The notes below the pieces were generated by a model. That model was not told the origin of the DNA, ran no database searches, and saw only the letters and a program-made list of their open reading frames with translations. The translations under genes were made by a program, and so were the position numbers. DNA of 25,611 nt from an uncultured bacterium. Its GTDB lineage: Bacteria; Verrucomicrobiota; Lentisphaeria; Oligosphaerales; Oligosphaeraceae. This document shows, piece by piece, positions 7,671 to 14,907 of this stretch (the first letter of the stretch is position 1; each line of letters starts with the position of its first letter). Where the stretch lies: positions 1 to 25,611 of the forward strand of contig URJM01000026.1 of the NCBI GenBank assembly GCA_900548225.1, read 5' to 3'.

Positions 7671-9425
7671 TCACTCCCAGTCTACTCGTCTGGGTTCCTG
7701 GGCCATTGGGGTGCCTGTTTCCATTGCCTCCGCCAGTTCCTCCTCCCGGTCTGGGTCGAGCCACCAGAGTGATTCCGGGTCTCCCCCGAAGCGTCCGAGG
7801 ATCTTCGGCGGTGTTCCGAACTTGTTCCAGTAGAGGAGTCGTGTGTAGTCGATGTTCCAGAGGAGTGCATACGGAAACTCCTGGACGAGGATTGCGTCGA
7901 TCTGGCGGTTGATTTCGTTCCGTTCCTGGACCATGAAGACGCTTTTCTGCGCCTCGATCAATTCGTCCACCCTTTGGTTTGCGAATCCCGTGATATTCGA
8001 TGAGCCCGGCTGTGTCCCCTCCTTTGAGGACCAGAGCTGTTCAGGGTCCTTGAAGAGGGAACCGCTCCATGCAGCCCACGTCATGTCGAAGTTGTATTCA
8101 TCCATGTCCTTCGCCCACGCGGACCAGTCCTTCGTGGCGATTTCCATCCTGATGCCGGCCTTTTTGAGCGCCTCCTGGTAGACGGCGAGGAACTTGTCGC
8201 TGGAGCCGCTCCTGTTGAGGAATGTGAACGAGAAGGTCGCGCCGTCCTTTGTCAGCAACCCCGTCTCCGGCGAGGCAGTCCACCCCGCCTCCGCAAGAAG
8301 CCGTTTCGCCTCCTCCGGATTGTATTTGAGCAATGGGAAGCCGCATGGGTGCTCGCGGTCGTAGAGGTCCTCCATATACGAACGGTGGAGGAAATACTGC
8401 CCGAACATCATGGTCCGGTTCATGAAGTCCCTGTCGATGAGCATCGCAAGCGCCTTGCGGACGCGGATGTCCCGGAAGACCGGGCGCCTGAGGTTCATGG
8501 CAAACCCCTGCATCCCCACGGGTTCCTGGTTGTGGACCTCCTGCTTGACAATCCAGTTGTTGCGGACGGCCGAGACCTGGTCCTCTATGCCGTGCCACTG
8601 GCTCGCGGTATAGATTTTCATCGCGTCGATTTCACCCTTCTTGAAGGCGTCGAAGGCATTCTGCTGATCCTCGAAGAAACGAAGCTTGAGGAGAGTGAAA
8701 TTGTTGACGCCCTGGGACGCGGGGTACTCCCGGCGCCAGTAGTCGCCGCGCTTCTCCAGAAGCAACTGCTGCCCCTCCTGGAAGCTCTTGATGCGATACT
8801 GCCCTGAAACAACCGGAAACTCAAAGTTCAGCAGGTTGAAATCCTGGCCGGCAAAGGCATGCTTCGGCAGTATCAGCAACGACCCGATGGCGGAAAGATT
8901 CTGCCAGTGGACGGACTTGGCGCGAAAACGGATTCCACCATCCTCCAGAATCTCCGGACGTTCCAGCCGCGCAAGCTGATAGCGCACGGGGCCCGTCAGG
9001 TTCCTCGGGTCGCTCAGGGTGTCGTATGTCCAAAGGACATCCTCGACGGAAACGGGGCGCCCGTCGCTCCACCTCGCCTTCTCGTCAATCCAGAAGGTGA
9101 AGACCTTCTTGTCCTCGGAGACGCTCCAGCGGCTGGCCAGCCATGGAGTAAACTCAAGCGTCTGGGGATCCCGCGACAGCAGGCTCTCGTAGAGCAGGGA
9201 AAAGACCTGGGCGCTCATCACATTGTTGTCGAGGTAGTAGTTCAGGCTCTTGGGGGACGGGCCGAGATAGGAGACGAAGGTGCCGCCCTCCATGGCGTTC
9301 TCAACATCCGCCGCAGGGTTCGGGGTCTCAATCCACCCCGGCTTCGGAAAGAATTCGTCCTCCGCAGCCAGGCAGAGGGAGAAGCAGAGAAGTGCCGTTG
9401 CGATTTGTACCGCGAATCTCTTCAT
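7671..9425 (-). CDS. Family 5 extracellular solute-binding protein (peptide type, YejA-like)
   Basis: 584 residues with a Sec signal peptide (MKRFAVQIATALLCFSLCLAA, cleavage expected near residue 21). The mature protein has SBP family 5 features: TFWIDEKARWSDGRPVSVEDVLWTYD-type block (written in part: ARWSDGRPVSVEDV), then VSGQYRIKSF, then the IRVRKALAMLIDRDFMN block and EEAKRLLAEAGW. These proteins bind oligopeptides or similar ligands in the periplasm and deliver them to an ABC importer. The length and FVSYLGPSPKSLNYYLDN start are closest to YejA-like proteins. No permease or ATPase genes for an importer are adjacent, so it is an orphan here. It lies 18 bases after sppA, suggesting cotranscription with a protease that makes peptides; a link is only inferred. 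Confidence 0.88.
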   Translation of the reverse strand: MKRFAVQIATALLCFSLCLAAEDEFFPKPGWIETPNPAADVENAMEGGTFVSYLGPSPKSLNYYLDNNVMSAQVFSLLYESLLSRDPQTLEFTPWLASRWSVSEDKKVFTFWIDEKARWSDGRPVSVEDVLWTYDTLSDPRNLTGPVRYQLARLERPEILEDGGIRFRAKSVHWQNLSAIGSLLILPKHAFAGQDFNLLNFEFPVVSGQYRIKSFQEGQQLLLEKRGDYWRREYPASQGVNNFTLLKLRFFEDQQNAFDAFKKGEIDAMKIYTASQWHGIEDQVSAVRNNWIVKQEVHNQEPVGMQGFAMNLRRPVFRDIRVRKALAMLIDRDFMNRTMMFGQYFLHRSYMEDLYDREHPCGFPLLKYNPEEAKRLLAEAGWTASPETGLLTKDGATFSFTFLNRSGSSDKFLAVYQEALKKAGIRMEIATKDWSAWAKDMDEYNFDMTWAAWSGSLFKDPEQLWSSKEGTQPGSSNITGFANQRVDELIEAQKSVFMVQERNEINRQIDAILVQEFPYALLWNIDYTRLLYWNKFGTPPKILGRFGGDPESLWWLDPDREEELAEAMETGTPMAQEPRRVDWE

Positions 9426-9443
9426 TTTGAGTGGCCCCGGCGG

Positions 9444-10559
9444 CTACCTGACCGCGTCTGGCATGAGATAGAACCTGGTCCCCATCGGCAACGCAAGGCC
9501 GGGGGTGAGCCCCTCGATCTGGACCTTCGGGTTGCGGACAGCGGAAAGTGACGTGAAAAGGGAACGGAAGGGGCTGGACGAACCGTATCTGACGACCTGC
9601 CCGTATGGACAGTCGCCAAGCTCCCGCGCCTTGGCGATGGCGGAGGAGATGTCCCCCAGCTCGTCAACAAGCCCAAGGTCGAATGCGTCAGACCCCAGGA
9701 GGGGACGCCCGTCCCCGAAAACCGCCGCCTTGACATCCTCCACCGTCGGATAACGCTGGCTGCGCCCCTGGGAGACAACCTCGCAGAAGCGCGTGAAGTC
9801 GTCCCGAACCATCTGGTTCAAGTACTCCTTCTCCTCGGGGGTCGCCTCGCGGCTGCCGCTGAAGATGTCCTTGAAATCCCCGGACCGATAGACCACCGGC
9901 TTTAACCCCAGTTTTTCCATAAGTCCTTTGTATTCAACACCTTGCATAATGACACCTATGGACCCCGTCAATGTCATCGGATTGGCGACAATCCATTCGC
10001 TTCCGCTGGCGATGTAGTATCCTCCCGACGCCGCCATGGAGTGCATCACGGTGACGACCGGGGTCTCCATCCTGTCAAGCACCTGCCGGACTTCGTCGGA
10101 CGCCACCACTTCGCCTCCGGGGGTGTTCATGTCCAGGATGACAGCCGCCACAGTCGTGTCCTGCTCCGCCCGTTTCAGGTCCCGGATGATGCGTTCCGCG
10201 TTGCCTCCCTGCACATTGGAGAAGATGGAGTCGTCTGAAAAGTATCCGATGATGCCCTTTACGGGGATGACGGCAATCTGCCTGTCTCCCAATCCGCCTT
10301 CGATGACATTCCTGGCCGATTCATTGGTGATGAACGCCTCGCTGTCGCCCATCTTCGTCATAAGCACCGCGCATGACCCTGTCAGCAGTGTAAAAAGCAG
10401 CACCGGCGCCAGGATTGAGAAGAGGCATCCGCAGAGGCATCCGCCCAGTGCGGAAACCATCTTCCCGCCCGTGCCGCCGCATTTGGGCGGTCTCCCAGGC
10501 GGCTGGGGAGGGGCATTATAGATTTCGCCCATCGGTGCGCGTTCGATTTCGTTATCCAT
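9444..10559 (-). CDS. sppA: Signal peptide peptidase SppA (short, 36K type)
   Basis: 371 residues. Serine/lysine-dyad protease of peptidase family S49 that degrades cleaved signal peptides in or at the inner membrane. A proline-rich cytoplasmic tail (1-30) is followed by a Gly/Cys-rich region and one membrane segment (about 42-66, with C41, C43, C45 and C63). The nucleophile S178 is in MAASGGYYIAS and the general base K230 in GDFKDIFSG; their spacing of 52 equals that of B. subtilis SppA (S147/K199). AVIPVKGIIGYF at 96-107 and MNTPGGEVVAS at 144-154 are family marks. AAGGAG lies nine bases upstream of the ATG, inside the end of the preceding gene, so translation is probably coupled. Confidence 0.94.
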   Translation of the reverse strand: MDNEIERAPMGEIYNAPPQPPGRPPKCGGTGGKMVSALGGCLCGCLFSILAPVLLFTLLTGSCAVLMTKMGDSEAFITNESARNVIEGGLGDRQIAVIPVKGIIGYFSDDSIFSNVQGGNAERIIRDLKRAEQDTTVAAVILDMNTPGGEVVASDEVRQVLDRMETPVVTVMHSMAASGGYYIASGSEWIVANPMTLTGSIGVIMQGVEYKGLMEKLGLKPVVYRSGDFKDIFSGSREATPEEKEYLNQMVRDDFTRFCEVVSQGRSQRYPTVEDVKAAVFGDGRPLLGSDAFDLGLVDELGDISSAIAKARELGDCPYGQVVRYGSSSPFRSLFTSLSAVRNPKVQIEGLTPGLALPMGTRFYLMPDAVR

Positions 10560-10562
10560 GGC

Positions 10563-11444
10563 CTACTTCTCCTTTGGTTCGTAGTAGTCGATGCCCTCGC
10601 GCGCCTCCTGCCCATGGATGACACGCAGGTACCCGGTCTCCTTGCTCAGACTCGGCGGCGCCCCGTCCGACGAGACGTAGAACCGCTTCATCCGAAGATG
10701 CAGCGTGCGTCCCTCGAAGCTGAAGATGTAGTAGACGTAGAGACGGGGGCGAATCTGGAGGAGGACGTGAACCAGGCTGTTGTCGTCAAGCTCCATCTGG
10801 GGCTTTTCGCCGTCAATGAAGGAGCCCAGCCTGTAGACTGCGTAGACGTTTTCATCGTCCTCAGCCCGCAGCGCATAGATGTCCTCGTCCACATCCGCGA
10901 ATCTCATAAGGGAGAGTTGGATTGCCTTGATGAGGCCAGTCTGCCTTTCGGTGGGAAGCCCGATGTTTTTGACGAGTATCGGGATCCCGTCCTGGACTTC
11001 GACCCTGACGGTCTGGGAGACGTGGCGGCGCGGCAGCCTTCCGTGGTCCAGGAGCGCCTGGACCGTATACCCGTCCTCCCTCTGCATGTCGTAGTATTGG
11101 TTTAGCAGGATTTCGAGGGTTCTGCTCTCTCCAGGCGCAAGAAGAAGCCCACTCGCGGGATTTCCGATGGAGTTCATAAGCTTCGGGGGGCGTCCTGAGG
11201 CGCTGTCTATCTTGAATGCAATCCTTCCCTGGCGGTCGGGGGTGTCCCCTCCGAAGTCAAGGGTGTTTCCGGAGAGGTTTGTGACAGTCAGTAGCACCTT
11301 GATTGGCTCGTAGCGCAGATAGCGCTGCTGCTGCACCTTGAGCTCCATCCCGATTTGCGCCTCCGCAATCATCGGCATCAGCGCAGCCGCCACGAAAAGC
11401 ATGGAAAGCAGGAAATCTGTCCTGGGCAAGGAGTGGTTTCTCAT
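10563..11444 (-). CDS. Secreted protein of unknown function
   Basis: 293 residues with a clear Sec signal peptide: basic start (R2, R8), hydrophobic core FLLSMLFVAAALMPMI, and AEA before Q30. The mature part begins with a beta-rich region (IGMELKVQQQRYLRYEPIKVLLTVTNLSG) that looks like an immunoglobulin-like or transglutaminase-associated beta domain. The middle (about 160-230) is mixed alpha/beta with many acidic residues, and the C-terminal part is rich in aromatic residues (RPRLYVYYIFSFEG). No catalytic motif is recognised. It sits three bases before the sppA start on the same strand, so the two are surely cotranscribed and the protein probably acts in the periplasm. No strong ribosome binding site precedes the ATG. 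Confidence 0.8.
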   Translation of the reverse strand: MRNHSLPRTDFLLSMLFVAAALMPMIAEAQIGMELKVQQQRYLRYEPIKVLLTVTNLSGNTLDFGGDTPDRQGRIAFKIDSASGRPPKLMNSIGNPASGLLLAPGESRTLEILLNQYYDMQREDGYTVQALLDHGRLPRRHVSQTVRVEVQDGIPILVKNIGLPTERQTGLIKAIQLSLMRFADVDEDIYALRAEDDENVYAVYRLGSFIDGEKPQMELDDNSLVHVLLQIRPRLYVYYIFSFEGRTLHLRMKRFYVSSDGAPPSLSKETGYLRVIHGQEAREGIDYYEPKEK

Positions 11445-11480
11445 AGTGGAATAACCTATTGTCTAGATTGCAAAAAACCT

Positions 11481-12263
11481 CTATCTGGCGGAACGGCGCA
11501 ACGCCTCGAAGAGCAGAAGCGTCGCAGCCTGCGCGACATTCAACGACTCGGCGTGGCCCGGCATCGGAATCGTGACCGCACGCCCCACATCCGGACGGGT
11601 AATCCCATTGCCCTCGTTGCCGACTACGATGGCGGAGCCGCAAGGCGAAAAGGAGGCGTCGAAAAGGGTGACGTCAGACTCCATCATCGCACACCATACG
11701 TCCCTGCCGCCCAGCCCCCGGAAGGCGGCGACCGCCGACTCCAGGTCCTCGAAGATGCACAGCTCCACAACCGACTGGGCACCCATCCCGCTGCGGACGA
11801 CCTTCGGACTCCAGGGATCGGCGCTGCCTGAGGTAAGCCACACCTGCTCCAGCCCCGCAGCCCACGCAGTCCGAAGAATGGTCCCTACATTCCCAGGCTC
11901 CTGAACCTGATCCAGTATCAGCACACATGGAGAGGAAAGACGCGGCCGGAATCCCGACGAGGGCTTCCGCAACACAAGCATCACACCCTGGGGTCCCTCC
12001 GTCATCGACAGCTGGGAAAAATCGTCACGGGAACAAATCTCGGGAAGAACCCCAAGAAAACCAAGTGACCGGGACAGGCGAACCCCGTCGGGACTCCCCG
12101 AAAAATCATCGGAAAACAACGCGCCTGACACCCAGTCAGGACGCCTCCGCAAAAACTCCTCACTCACACGAAGACCCTCGACTACAAAAAAGTCGGCCTT
12201 GCGCTGGTTGTGACGACTCTGCGAATAATGACGAATCTCTTTGAACAGACGTGACGAAGGCAT
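11481..12263 (-). CDS. TrmH/SpoU-family RNA 2'-O-methyltransferase
   Basis: 260 residues from the ATG at 12263. The open frame extends to 12407, but the added 48 residues come from the palindromic element and look non-coding. The N-terminal substrate-binding domain (KADFFVVEGLRVSEEFL) is followed by the SPOUT methylase knot: DQVQEPGNVGTILRTA at 118-133 (motif 1), VVGNEGNGI at 213-221 (motif 2) and IPMPGHAESLNVAQAA at 232-247 (motif 3). Such enzymes methylate ribose 2'-OH in rRNA or tRNA with SAM; the layout resembles RlmB or the YsgA/TsnR group, but the target nucleotide cannot be told from sequence. It is the first gene of the minus-strand run and diverges from the export operon. Confidence 0.9.
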   Translation of the reverse strand: MPSSRLFKEIRHYSQSRHNQRKADFFVVEGLRVSEEFLRRRPDWVSGALFSDDFSGSPDGVRLSRSLGFLGVLPEICSRDDFSQLSMTEGPQGVMLVLRKPSSGFRPRLSSPCVLILDQVQEPGNVGTILRTAWAAGLEQVWLTSGSADPWSPKVVRSGMGAQSVVELCIFEDLESAVAAFRGLGGRDVWCAMMESDVTLFDASFSPCGSAIVVGNEGNGITRPDVGRAVTIPMPGHAESLNVAQAATLLLFEALRRSAR

Positions 12264-12289
12264 GTTCCATAAGATAATATCTCTTGTGG

Positions 12290-12440
12290 TAGGGAAGAGG
12301 GAAAAGAGGGGAGAGGGGAGTGCGTGGACACTTTGCAGTGGGCTTCCGTTATGGATCGCACGGCGATTCTGCCGTGCGAGGCGCGCCCACGCGCGCCAGC
12401 CACGCACTGCCCTCTCCTCCCTTCTCCCTACTCTCTACTT
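12290..12440. repeat. Complex palindromic element with two internal hairpins
   Basis: Outer arms: AGTGCGTGG (12319-12327) pairs exactly with CCACGCACT (12400-12408). The pairing continues imperfectly outward between the GA-rich run from 12290 and the CT-rich run to about 12430. Inside are two perfect hairpins: TCGCACGGC/GCCGTGCGA (12356-12364 with 12371-12379, loop GATTCT) and GGCGCGC/GCGCGCC (12380-12386 with 12391-12397, loop CCAC). The fold is a multi-branch cruciform. It could be a dispersed palindromic unit, a structured RNA or a replication/recombination signal; nothing in the sequence decides. Confidence 0.65.
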
Positions 12441-12489
12441 CCTACTTCCATCATTCGCAATTTCCCCGCATGACAATACAGTACACGCC

Positions 12490-12570
12490 ATGTCGTGCAT
12501 CACCTGTGGCATGTTCGGCGTCAAATGCGCGGAAACAAATCATAACTATCTTATTTGCAACAAGTTATAA
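12490..12570 (+). CDS. Possible 26-residue Cys-containing peptide upstream of the export operon
   Basis: ATG at 12490 and TAA at 12568-12570, with 13 bases before the TolC-like ATG. Four cysteines at residues 3, 6, 13 and 23, including CITC at 3-6, then CGMFGVKC and a polar tail ending NKL. The first 14 codons have strongly GC-biased third positions (12 of 14), as in true genes here; the second half does not. No ribosome binding site is visible, and a competing frame from an ATG at 12470 overlaps it. It might be a leader peptide, a metal-binding peptide or a cargo precursor, or simply chance. Confidence is low. Confidence 0.2.
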   Translation: MSCITCGMFGVKCAETNHNYLICNKL

Positions 12571-12573
12571 CTT
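12562..12573. promoter_or_regulatory. Perfect palindrome AAGTTATAACTT just upstream of the export operon
   Basis: A fully self-complementary 12-mer ends 10 bases before the ATG of the TolC-like gene, where a ribosome binding site would normally be. It contains TATAAC, which could also act as a -10 box, though no -35 is well placed. An operator for local control of the operon is plausible. Confidence 0.3.
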
Positions 12574-12583
12574 TTGATGCCTT

Positions 12584-14011
12584 ATGAGGACCGCGTTTGC
12601 CGTCATCTTTATGTGGGTATTTGCGCTTTGTGGCAATGAACTTGGCGAACTTCTGCGTCTTGCCGACGAAAGCAACCCCGTCATTCAATCGCAGCGTGCG
12701 GTAGTCGAGCAGACCCTTCGGACCTACGATGAGCTTCGTGAATTCCTGGATCCCAGCCTTTACCTGGCTGCCGGCGGCGGCACTGCGCTTCGTGGCCTTC
12801 CCGTTTCGCCTGATGGCTATTCGGCGGTAGGCGTCCACGATTCCCTTGAGGGTCGCGGGGGGGTGTTGGTTCCCGTCGAGGCTGGCGGCTACATCTCCTT
12901 TTCGGGTGTGTCGCGCCGGTGGTTTTCGCCTGACGACGACTACGAGAAGATGTATCAGAACCTAGTTGGGCTGAACCTGTCGGTGCCCCTGTTGCGCGAC
13001 CGCGGATTTGCCCTGTATGGGCATCGGCGCGGGGTGGCCATGGCGGCGTGCAACGCATCCGTCCACAGGCTTCTGGCATCTCGCCAGGAGGTCCGCCGGA
13101 ATGTTGAGCTTGCCTACATACAGAGCTGTCTTTCCGCGGTCAACGCGCAGGTATGGTCTGGCGCAACCGAAAGATTCCAGTTGATCTACGAGGAGTCCAG
13201 CCAGCTTTCCGAAATGAAGGTGATTCCCGAATACCAGGTGCAGACGGCGTTGCGCGAATTGCAGGGCGGGCGTGCCGACGAGGTCGCAGCCGAGCGGGAG
13301 CGGGACTCCGCGCAGGTGCGCCTGGCCCAGGCGGTGGGAGTCAGGGAACTGCACAGGCCAAGGGGATGCACATCCGATGAACTCCTGGATTCGGCGCTCG
13401 CACTCCCGGACAATCCCCCGTGCGACGTGGAGTCCGCACTGCGCCGCAGAGGCGAATACCTGGCGTTGTGCGCAGAACGGGACGGCGCGGAAGCCGCACT
13501 GGCACTGGAGGACGAGTCCAGAAAGGACTCCCTCACCCTCAATGCGGGAGTCACATGGCAGGGAGACTCACGGCGCGGCCCCTTTGGGGACAGACGCCTG
13601 GCCGAAGACCACAACTGGGGCGGCGAGGTGATGGTCGTCTGGAGCCGCCCGCTGGACTATGCCGGCGGCGATGCGCGCCTCGCGCGCGCCGCCGCGAAGG
13701 TTGACGAGATTGACGCGCGCATCGAGGCGCTTGCCGTGCAGATCACGGCCGAATTGCGCGGAGCGGAGCTGCGCGTCCAGGCGTCCCGGCGCACTCTTGA
13801 GATGATTCTCAAGGGCGTGGAGGCGGCGCGCAAGGCTCTGGAAGCCGAACAGGAACGCTTCCGGCTTGGCGAAAGCACCTCCGCAATTGTCCTTGACGCC
13901 CAGAAGGAACTCAACAACATGACCCTCAGGCAAAGCGCGGCCGCCGCAGAACTGCTGGCGGCATACGCGGAACTCCAATACGCACTGGGATATCCGCCGA
14001 AAACTGAATAG
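12584..14011 (+). CDS. TolC-family outer-membrane efflux protein
   Basis: 475 residues with an N-terminal export signal (MRTAFAVIFMWVFALCG; C16 is not in a canonical lipobox). Two long alpha-helical repeats show the OEP layout: about 20-60 then 165-260 in the first half, and 275-300 then 370-475 in the second, ending in AELLAAYAELQYALGYPP, a typical OEP terminus. Between the helices are short beta-like stretches (GYISFSGVSRRWF, MVVWSRPLDY) for the membrane barrel. TolC trimers form the outer-membrane and periplasmic tunnel of tripartite exporters. It is the first clear gene of the operon with the HlyD-like adaptor and two ABC subunits, so it is probably their exit duct. No Shine-Dalgarno sequence is seen before its ATG. 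Confidence 0.85.
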   Translation: MRTAFAVIFMWVFALCGNELGELLRLADESNPVIQSQRAVVEQTLRTYDELREFLDPSLYLAAGGGTALRGLPVSPDGYSAVGVHDSLEGRGGVLVPVEAGGYISFSGVSRRWFSPDDDYEKMYQNLVGLNLSVPLLRDRGFALYGHRRGVAMAACNASVHRLLASRQEVRRNVELAYIQSCLSAVNAQVWSGATERFQLIYEESSQLSEMKVIPEYQVQTALRELQGGRADEVAAERERDSAQVRLAQAVGVRELHRPRGCTSDELLDSALALPDNPPCDVESALRRRGEYLALCAERDGAEAALALEDESRKDSLTLNAGVTWQGDSRRGPFGDRRLAEDHNWGGEVMVVWSRPLDYAGGDARLARAAAKVDEIDARIEALAVQITAELRGAELRVQASRRTLEMILKGVEAARKALEAEQERFRLGESTSAIVLDAQKELNNMTLRQSAAAAELLAAYAELQYALGYPPKTE

Positions 14012-14076
14012 ACGCGCACACACTAGTGGAAGAACTCTCCCGTTGCGGACGTCCATAAAACCTCACAACTCCATCA

Positions 14077-14883
14077 ATGCCATTCCATATCTTCGGACAT
14101 CGTGACAAGTCGGATCTGCCTGGCACACAGAGCGTTCCCAACTCAATGGCCACAAGCATCGCGCTTCCTGAAGACCAGCGCGCGCAGTTGGCAAGCGACC
14201 TCTCAATGCTCGACAAGGCGGACATTTCCCGGAGCCAGCGGCTCCAGAAGGATGTCGAACGATCCGTCATCGCCGCGGCGGAAGACACCGTCAAGCGGCT
14301 GCGCGTCATGGAGATGGGTCGCTGCCCGTCCTGCGGAGCGCACATCTATCAGCATGTCGGTGCAAATATCTGCGACGCATGTGGATGGCACCAGTTCGAA
14401 CTCCCGAAGAAGGGCATGGTGCGAGTCCACATGAAGGACGGCGCGCCATCACTTGAGGGGGAACGCGTCTACGTCCTCAAGAGCGGCGACTGCCTGGTCG
14501 TCAGGGACGGCGTGGTTGTCGCACAGGTCCCCCGTGACGCATACACCTGGGTCGAATACGACTGGCAGAAGGAGGAGCTCCTGGCACGCCACCAGGAGGC
14601 GCAAAAGCAGCTGACCGTCCCCTGCGGATGGTGCGGCAAAAGCACCAACCCGATGGCGGACGGCTTCCACCTCCTGCACATCGCCTTCGGGGCGACCCAG
14701 GAACGATACTGCTTCTGCAGCGACGACTGCTTCGAGGCATTCCGCAAGATGTATCCGTCCCGCGTCCACAGGGACTGCTACAACCGCGACTGCGATACGT
14801 GCAGCCTCTGCCAAAAACGCTATGGGGAAGACGCGGCGGAGTTCCGTCTCCTTGCAAAGGACTACATCAGCGAACACAAATAA
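14077..14883 (+). CDS. Protein with three Cys-rich (zinc-type) modules in the export operon
   Basis: 268 residues with no signal peptide or membrane segment, so probably cytoplasmic. Residues 30-80 are helical and charged. Three Cys clusters follow: a zinc ribbon (C83, C86, C99, C102; CPSCG and CDACG), a TRASH/YHS-like module (C183, C186 with C212, C214, C218; CGWCG and YCFCSDDCF), and a compact cluster (C234, C239, C242, C245). Between the first two lies a beta-rich region (about 112-155) rich in Val and Gly. I do not recognise the whole protein. Its place between the TolC-like and HlyD-like genes suggests a role with the exporter, for example as metal-responsive or cargo-handling factor, but that is inference. 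No ribosome binding site is evident before the ATG at 14077; an internal ATG at residue 24 is possible. Confidence 0.8.
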   Translation: MPFHIFGHRDKSDLPGTQSVPNSMATSIALPEDQRAQLASDLSMLDKADISRSQRLQKDVERSVIAAAEDTVKRLRVMEMGRCPSCGAHIYQHVGANICDACGWHQFELPKKGMVRVHMKDGAPSLEGERVYVLKSGDCLVVRDGVVVAQVPRDAYTWVEYDWQKEELLARHQEAQKQLTVPCGWCGKSTNPMADGFHLLHIAFGATQERYCFCSDDCFEAFRKMYPSRVHRDCYNRDCDTCSLCQKRYGEDAAEFRLLAKDYISEHK

Positions 14884-14907
14884 TCCACATAGCACGGACT
14901 GAGACGA

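Larger units (their letters stand above)
12264..12583. other. 320-base divergent control region between the methylase and the export operon
   Basis: It contains, left to right: an AT-rich patch with AGATA-A-TATCT (12272-12282) close to the methylase start; a 30-base all-purine run (12291-12320) that opens a long palindromic element; that element up to about 12440; an AT-richer stretch holding a possible 26-codon gene (12490-12570); and the palindrome AAGTTATAACTT just before the TolC-like gene. No -35/-10 pair is convincing for either direction, although TATTAT on the minus strand at 12275-12280 could serve the methylase gene. Confidence 0.6.

Noticed and set aside
12264..12407. N-terminal extension of 48 residues on the TrmH-like methylase.
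   Set aside because: It is read from the palindromic element, has low-complexity Arg/Ser/Pro composition, and the ATG at 12263 gives a normal family N-terminus.
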